Assembly (NCBI RefSeq): GCF_020921035.1
Contig: NC_063158.1
Span: 21,810,178-21,874,177, forward strand
Source of the DNA: Rhodamnia argentea
Lineage: Eukaryota > Streptophyta > Magnoliopsida > Myrtales > Myrtaceae
Length of the DNA stretch: 64,000 bases
Reading direction: 5' to 3'
Shown here: positions 57,595-64,000 of the stretch, piece by piece
How the letters are laid out: every line of letters begins with the position of its first letter
How positions within the stretch are numbered: the stretch's first letter is position 1
The notes under the pieces: model-generated
What the model was told of the DNA's origin: nothing
Seen by the model: the letters and a program-made list of their open reading frames with translations, nothing else
Database searches by the model: none
Made by a program: the position numbers and the translations under genes

Positions 57595-59056
57595 ATGAGA
57601 CCCAAGATTTACATCTTCGGCGACTCCATCACCCAAGAGTCCTTCGCCGACGGCGGCTGGGGCGCTTCGCTTGCCCACCATTTCTCTCGGGCGGTAACGG
57701 TTTCGTTGTCTGATATTTTTCCCGTCTTTCTCGAGGAGAGCGATGAATTGAAAAGCTGTCTTCTTTCGAGCGCTGTCGTCTCACGTTTGATTGTGATGTG
57801 GACTGGATCGCTTAGGTGGACGTGGTGCTGAGAGGGTACAGCGGCTACAACACGAGGTGGGCTCTCAAGGTGCTCGACAAGGTCTTCCCGGTGGCGGGCG
57901 GCGGCGACGCACCGCTCGCGATCACCGTCTTCTTCGGCGCGAACGACGCTTGCCTCCCGGACCGGTGCTCGGCCTTCCAACACGTGCCCCTCCACGAATA
58001 CAGGCAAAACCTCCACTCCATCATCTCCATTTTCAAGGTACGTTTGCCATCTACGTGGATTTTTTTTTGTCCTCTATAGTTGTCGATACACGTACACACC
58101 CGCATGGCCTTGTTGTTCTCAACGAGAGAAGTGACTTCTATATTAAGAGACAAAACGAAAACTTTATATTATAACACTGACGTATGTTTCAATATTTTTA
58201 AGGCAACTTAACTATTCCTAGAATATGGTGCACATGTGGACATCATTACAGTTGGCAATTCTGAATTTCCCAACAAATTATTCACGAAATTCATTTGTAA
58301 AGTGATATGACAAACTCGGCGAAGATGCTTGAGCATGTTCGATCAAGTCATTTTAAAAGTTATTTATAGTTTGGCACATTATTTGTCTAAATCGATTTTT
58401 CTCGACTAGGTCGTACGACTTCTAAGCTCGGAATAGGTTTAAAGTCCGAGTATCCTCCATGCATCGATGGGTTAGTGATGCTTGGAACAATGACAAAAAA
58501 AAAAAACTTAGGTTACAAAAATTGTTATGAGCCCTCAAATTCTCTGTCGTTGTAGAAACTATCAATGGCAAAACTTGAAACTGACAAATAAGGATATCAT
58601 TCTTGTCGCTTATATTAAAATTTGTAGATGTTGAAAAGTGGTGGGCTCAACCTAATTTCCATCGTTTTCTTCTTCAAAATTTTCCTTGACTTCCATTTTA
58701 CGTAATGATCCCACTACGAGTGAAAAATGGAATTGCCCCACCTTTTCACCCTCTTTCTTCTTCCCATCAAAATCTCCACCCAAATATCATCCAACGAGAA
58801 AAAAAAATGTCCACCCAAAAACTACATGGGTCATAACTTGGGGAGGTGTTATTTGTGTTAGGGTGTAGTTCATACTCCCCAATGACAGAAAAACATGTGG
58901 GTCCCGCTACTGTTATAAATACTCATTTTCAATGTCCACACAAGATGGACACTAGAGAATTTTTACAATTTAATCTCATATTTTTTTCATTTGTAGTTTA
59001 GGTTTGGGGTCATATTCTTTTATTAGTAGTTTGGATTTAGACCTGTGAATATCTAT

Positions 59057-59098
<42 letters not shown>

Positions 59099-62009
59099 TC
59101 TTTTTTCACTTGTAATTGAGTGATATAATGAGAGGTGCGATGTGCTAATTATAATGGAATCCTCTGTTGGATTGAGTCCCTAGTTTAATGGCGAATCATG
59201 ATGAAATCTCATGTTTCGATTTTGTCTTTTTCGATACACTTTACTTCGTTGTAATTGTGCGCCGATTCTAACAAATTTGTGCCTACCGCTCGCGTGCGGC
59301 TCGTGGGGGGTGGGCTAACGTAGGTCGGGAGTACCCATGACCATCTAAGCGAACGCATCCCCGAGTTTTAGTAGTTGGTCTAGGGAGAGACCGAAGTGAG
59401 CGGGTTAAGATCACTGGTCGAAAGAATTTTGTTAGTACACAGGCTCGGATGAATGCGCCTCGGGATCGATCGCTTCGGCGTGAAGACAAGTCTGATGAGG
59501 ATCTATCGGGTTCGAATGATTCAATGTTCTTGAACGCGTGCAATGTTTTCCCGATGTGATATGAAAAGGGAAGGTGCCAAAAAGGACTTAGGTGGGTGGG
59601 TGAGGCCCAGTTGTCGCTATTGATGTTTGCCACACACTTCTCTACTTCCATGGAAAATCGGGGCTCGATTCATCTTTTTGGTGGCGAGGTCAAGCTCGAG
59701 TGCGAGCGAGATGCAAGCGCCTGTCGTTCTCATTGCCCCTCCTTTTAGGCCAAAAAGTTGAGAGATTGCATCGCATCGCAATTAGTGTAGTTGGATGGTC
59801 CAGCCTATGGTGAGATTTTTTTTTTTGCTGCTTCCCTTATGAAAAGAATTGCATGCTTAGGATCATGAGCGTGGTTCTTTTCGTTGATTTTTAATTATTT
59901 GGCTCGTTCTAGAGGCTCGGTCTTGAATGTCGATGAGCTTTATGATGTCAATGGGCCCACGACTTTGGTGTTCACAATAATGGCTCTAGAGTGCCTTAGG
60001 GATGGCGAAAAAGCCCCGCTTGTGGGGCGGCATGGGGGCAGGACGAGGGACAAGGTCACTGCCCCGGCGAGGTGTGGGGGCGGGAATAGGATCTTCCCGC
60101 CATCCCGCCCTGCTCTTGTTAGTCGGTGTTGCTCACACTTCCTAGCTCTCTTATCTTTTTGGGCTATGTGTCTTTCGTCGCGATTGTCGTTACTAAGTTG
60201 CATTCATCGTATATCTCTTTGACTTAATCTGGAATTTAACCGAAAATATTTACTCACAGCATCTCTTAATATCTCGTTCCTTTGAAGTTATGTGACGCTC
60301 CTCGCCTTGCCTCGCCCCACATAAAAAAATCCTTGGCATGGAATTGTCTTTGACCGAATCTGTCACCTTTATTAGCATGACCTTGTCTTTGACCGCAATA
60401 TAACTTCTCTTGTCCTGAAACATGGGGGTCTGATTTGAGTTGTTCAGTGTTACTGGCTTTCCATTCTATTCTACTTTGTAGCTTCATAGCAATTGTTATT
60501 TCTGTGCTTTCAGATTAAGAACCATTTGGACTTTAATGGCCATGCAGCCTTTTTCCAATTAGGTTAATCTAACATATTTGAAGTCACTGTCCCAGGAGAT
60601 TAATAGGATCTACACTGATAGATGATTTCTTGAGGATTAAAAGCCATCAAGAATTTGGCTAACCAAACTACTTGTGCGACGTGATCTAAATGTGCATTTA
60701 TACAATTTAAATAGCAAGTGATGATCGTTTTCAATCGTAGATCTAGTAAGCTAAGCATCATCTAATTGTGTTCCTGATCTTGTCCTCACTTTCATGATCT
60801 GTCTCGTTTACCAAATTTCAGAAGCGATGGCCCGAGACTCAGATTCTTCTCATCTCTCCTCCTCCGATCGATGAAGATGCTCGCCTCAAGTATGTATTCT
60901 TTGGCATCTCAGAGTTCCAATGCTTCTCATACACTTCAGTAATGTTGTGTACTTATATTACTTTTACCTTTGGGCCATTACTGGTGTTGTGGGGTGACAC
61001 CATGTCCATGTGCTGAATTTGGTGATTCAACTTATCTAGAAGCAGCTTATGATTATAATTCGACGGTGATGCAGATTTCCGTATGTCGAGAATCCGATGG
61101 GCATGCCTGAGAGAACTAATGAAGCTGCCGGTGCGTATGCTGAAGCTTGTGTTTCTGTCGCAGCGGAATGCGGGATTCCAGTTGTCGATCTCTGGACCAA
61201 AATGCAACGGTTCCCAGATTGGGAAAAGGCCTGTCTAAGGTACCATAACTAGTCTACACAACCTATCTATCTCACTCGAAGAGTTAGAATGCGATTTCGC
61301 GTGTTTTGGCCACATTCTTGCGACATTCCGGTGGTTGAAAATCCTACATGGTGATGGCAGAAAGTGTTTTTTTTTTGGTATAAAAAAAAAACACTTTCTG
61401 ATTGCTCTTATCATTGTGATTTCTTTCCATTCTTCTAAAGTATAAAGAGACTGCATATGCGCTGAAAAGGAATTCCTGACATAATGGACAAGCACTTCTC
61501 CAAAGAGAGCAGATTTTACTTTAATTGAAAAGAGAGAGGGTGGTCCATGTAAAATCTAAATCGAAGGTTAATGTGCAGATTATTTTGTTCTAGTTGGCAG
61601 ATTGCCTGCTTCCTCAAAGAATTAGGCTTATTCCTAATTGAACATACCATAAATTGAAAAAAAAAAAAAATGTTTCCAAGAAAGACGTTGAACTGTTGAC
61701 GATCGTGCAATATGCCAAGTTTGAAGTGATTTCTCAATATATTCTCATCGACCCGACATTTACCTTGAGAAACTTTTATTGCGCGCCGCCTTCGTATATG
61801 ATTGTTAATTCGTATTCTTACGTACTTTTGGAAAACTAAAAAAATGCAGTGATGGTCTCCACCTTACACAGACTGGGAACAAGATTGTGTTTGAGGAAGT
61901 GATCATGAAGCTGAGGGATGTGGGCTTGAGCTTGGAAAGCTTGCCAGTTGATCAACCCTTGATTGGTGATATTGATCCAAGCAACCCCCTCAAATCTTTC
62001 GAAAACTGA
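57595..62009 (+). CDS. GDSL/SGNH esterase, isoamyl acetate-hydrolysing type (At5g62930-like), intact
   Basis: Five exons: 57595-57693, 57816-58037, 60822-60889, 61075-61239 and 61850-62009, 714 bases, 237 aa. All introns are GT-AG with phases 0,0,2,2. It starts [13 protein letters not shown] with catalytic Ser11 and no signal peptide, so it is likely cytosolic. GGWG follows at 20-23, FFGANDAC has Asn76, and DGLHLT has Asp186 and His189, completing the SGNH set. Length and motifs fit the family of yeast IAH1 and Arabidopsis At5g62930, which hydrolyse short acyl esters; it is only distantly related to the five-exon GDSL genes elsewhere in the window. Intron 2 is 2.78 kb and contains a solo LTR. 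The exon 1 donor follows the phrase HHFSRA directly. Confidence 0.93.
58856..59273 (+). mobile_element. Solo LTR in intron 2 of the esterase gene
   Basis: It begins TGTTAG and ends CTAACA, a 6-base inverted terminus. The flanks are 'atttg' (58851-58855) and 'aatttg' (59274-59279), a near target-site duplication with one extra A. It holds (TA)n at 59063-59092. It matches 13916-14295 in the GDSL A intron. Confidence 0.65.
59280..60800. other. Remainder of intron 2 of the esterase gene
   Basis: A GC-richer tract (59280-60110) of unknown origin with open frames on both strands. No recognised domain and no splice-bounded exon. Confidence 0.4.
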
Positions 62010-63474
62010 AGAAGACCTGTTATAGCTTGGGCCAATCTGCTTCTCTCTATTAGGGTTTAGATAATTACTGCACGCTACCTTCATGATCTGTCATGGTCTA
62101 GTCTTCTGTAGAAGACTGTTACTTTGGTCAACTGCGATGCCTAGTTTCTGAATATTTATGATGTAAGTGCTTGTGCATCAATACATGTGGATTATCTTCT
62201 CTGAGGTTTTTGCCATCCAACCCTTCTTGCTCTCCCTCCCTCTATAATCCTTATCATCTATCTCGACTGCCATGACTCTCGATTGCTATTGTCTCCCTCT
62301 CTCTTTGTTGATGAAGTCTCGGTATTGCATACGACATCTTCTTTGAGGTTTTTTGTCATCGTTATTGAGATCTAGCTATGACCCTCGAGGGCGACACAAG
62401 ATTCGGAGGAGGCACCTCCTCCGGAGCTCCTTTGTGTCGACGAGCCTCGTTCACAGCGACAAGACAGAGCTAAGGTGTGAAGACAAGCTTCATCGGGGCC
62501 AACTAGCTCGATGCTAGCGCATGCAACAAAGCTCCGTCATGGCCAACTGCCTAAGCTCGACACCGAGATTTAATTGTTTCCCAACAATTTGACCTCCCCC
62601 TTCATCAATGAACTCAGGAGGAGGCTTATTAACCTGCTTTCCGTCGAGATAAACAGGCTCATAACGGTCGGTCTACTGAAGAATTAGCAAAGTGCCCTAG
62701 GAGTACCTGTTTTCATGACTCCCCGAGCAAGACACCCTTATTCTCGATCGGAAAACAATGACGATACCAACACCGACCGGGACTCATCAATAGTGCACAC
62801 GAAAATCGTGGAACTGCTATCGAAAAGTTTTTTTTTTCCCGGCGATTGTAGGGATGGGACTAAAGTGACGGTTTGTTTACAGCCAACCATGAACAGAGTT
62901 CAGAGTCGATCTACTATGGCGAATTCCTCGCTGGCCTTGTGCCATTTTCTTCCGTATGGGCTTCTTTTTCACAACCGGAACTAAGAATTGTACCAGATAA
63001 TCACGTATCGTTACTCGTGCTGTTCTAGATCTTTATACTTAAAACTCTTCCTAATCTCGAGATCTAAAAATGAAGCTCAAGAGTCATGTTTGAGTGGCAA
63101 AAACGCCGAAGTGTGGGAGGATGCAATCACCAAGAGCGCGAGCAAATCTTGGAACAGTATATGCAGCTTTGTGGTTACTTAAGCATGTTTGGATAACTAT
63201 TTCTCCCTATTGCCGGAATTTTGATAACAATAAACCGAGAAGCTATTCACAAGCATTTCTTAATATGTTCCCGATTCGTTACATTTGCGCTGTAATTTAC
63301 TCTTTGCAGTATCAACTTCACTAACGAGATCATTCACTCGGACAATTTCAAACCAACATTAAATTAAGGAAAGCTTAGCACCCATAAGTATATCGAAGTC
63401 CACGCATTTCGGCTCTCGACAGCTTCATCAAGCCATTCCATGGGAGCTTAAGCGGATCCTCTATTTTCATCTAT
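62010..63474. other. Intergenic, 3' of the esterase gene
   Basis: Includes the 3' UTR region. A perfect 9-base stem, CGGAGGAGG/CCTCCTCCG with a 2-base gap, lies at 62404-62423. Frames at 62715-63324 are not recognisable. Confidence 0.4.
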
Positions 63475-64000
63475 GGAGAAAATTATTAAACAATCCTAAA
63501 TATATTGTAATTGTGCCTATTTAGTCCTTTTTTTTTTTTGCCAATTCAGTTATAAACCTTTTGCAATTATGCCAATTTAGTCCATCCGGTCAAATTTGGC
63601 AAGTCGGCACCGACGTGGATGCCGTCCCGTGACACAAAATTTTAATTTATTTTTATTTTTATTTTTATTTTTTTTCCCTCTTCATCTTCTTCCTCTGGCC
63701 AATAGCGAGTGGCTTGGGAACTCTTCGATGCTAATCTTGTCCTGACAATGTCCACCATGAGCGGCTTCAAAATTTACCAATGTCTTGAAATGAATGAAAT
63801 CCATCTCGCTAGGGGCCGGGCGAGACTCGACCTCCCCGTGCCTTGCCGTGGCTGCGAGAGGCCGAGCCTCGCAAGCCCAAATTTGGCGAGGTCGAGGCCA
63901 AGCCTCGAGCCTTGCCTAACCATGGCGAAGCCCAGTGACAACAAACAAAACACACCCACGAGAAAAACAAAATCCAGAAAATGCAAAGCAACTAAAGGAA
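63475..64000. mobile_element. Foldback element, family A, cut by the window end
   Basis: Left arm 63475-63640 ('caatcctaaatatattgtaattg', 'ccatccggtcaaatttggcaagtcggc' in parts) matches 34232-34400 and 55013-55160. A T-tract and a GC-rich core (63790-63920, 'gcctcgagcc', 'ggccgagcctcgc') follow. The right arm must lie beyond 64000. Confidence 0.6.

Overview
This window is nuclear DNA of a flowering plant. The genes have GT-AG introns, the intergenic DNA is AT-rich and full of transposon debris, and every recognisable protein is a plant family member. A woody core eudicot, possibly Myrtales/Myrtaceae, is my guess from the look of the genes and repeats; the sequence does not prove it.

Six host genes can be modelled exon by exon. 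(1) 7325-9088 (+): a multi-pass membrane oxidoreductase-like protein, two exons, with one apparent frameshift at 8363. (2-4) Three tandem paralogues of five-exon plant GDSL (SGNH) esterase/lipases, all on the minus strand, at 15790-11645, 27919-25408 and 43131-40883. The last is intact. The first has lost a splice-acceptor AG. The second carries a 1-base frameshift and an Asn in place of the Asp of the GDS motif. (5) 49596-45422 (-): an intact seven-exon pyruvate decarboxylase of 582 aa. (6) 57595-62009 (+): an intact five-exon short SGNH esterase of the isoamyl acetate-hydrolysing type (At5g62930-like), 237 aa. The GDSL triad is a birth-and-death cluster that repeats have pushed apart. The other genes are neighbours with no evident shared pathway.

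The rest is mostly repeats. A decayed Ty1/copia element with both LTRs, PBS and PPT lies at 16404-20843. A Ty3/gypsy protease fragment with PPT and 3' LTR lies at 38632-39665. Several LTR-like pieces recur, including two related ones inside introns of two different SGNH genes. The strongest theme is foldback (hairpin) elements: long inverted arms flank a core running T-rich, then GC-rich, then A-rich. About ten full or partial copies of one family occur, mainly at 23-38 kb and 53-64 kb, with at least two further families. One copy (34232-35262) holds what looks like a captured host coding fragment. A separate single-locus hairpin with arms of about 80 nt (52526-52732) looks like a small-RNA precursor.

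I found no operon, CRISPR array, rRNA or convincing tRNA gene. The least explained material is the foldback family with its shared GC-rich core, the captured gene fragment, and the isolated long hairpin.
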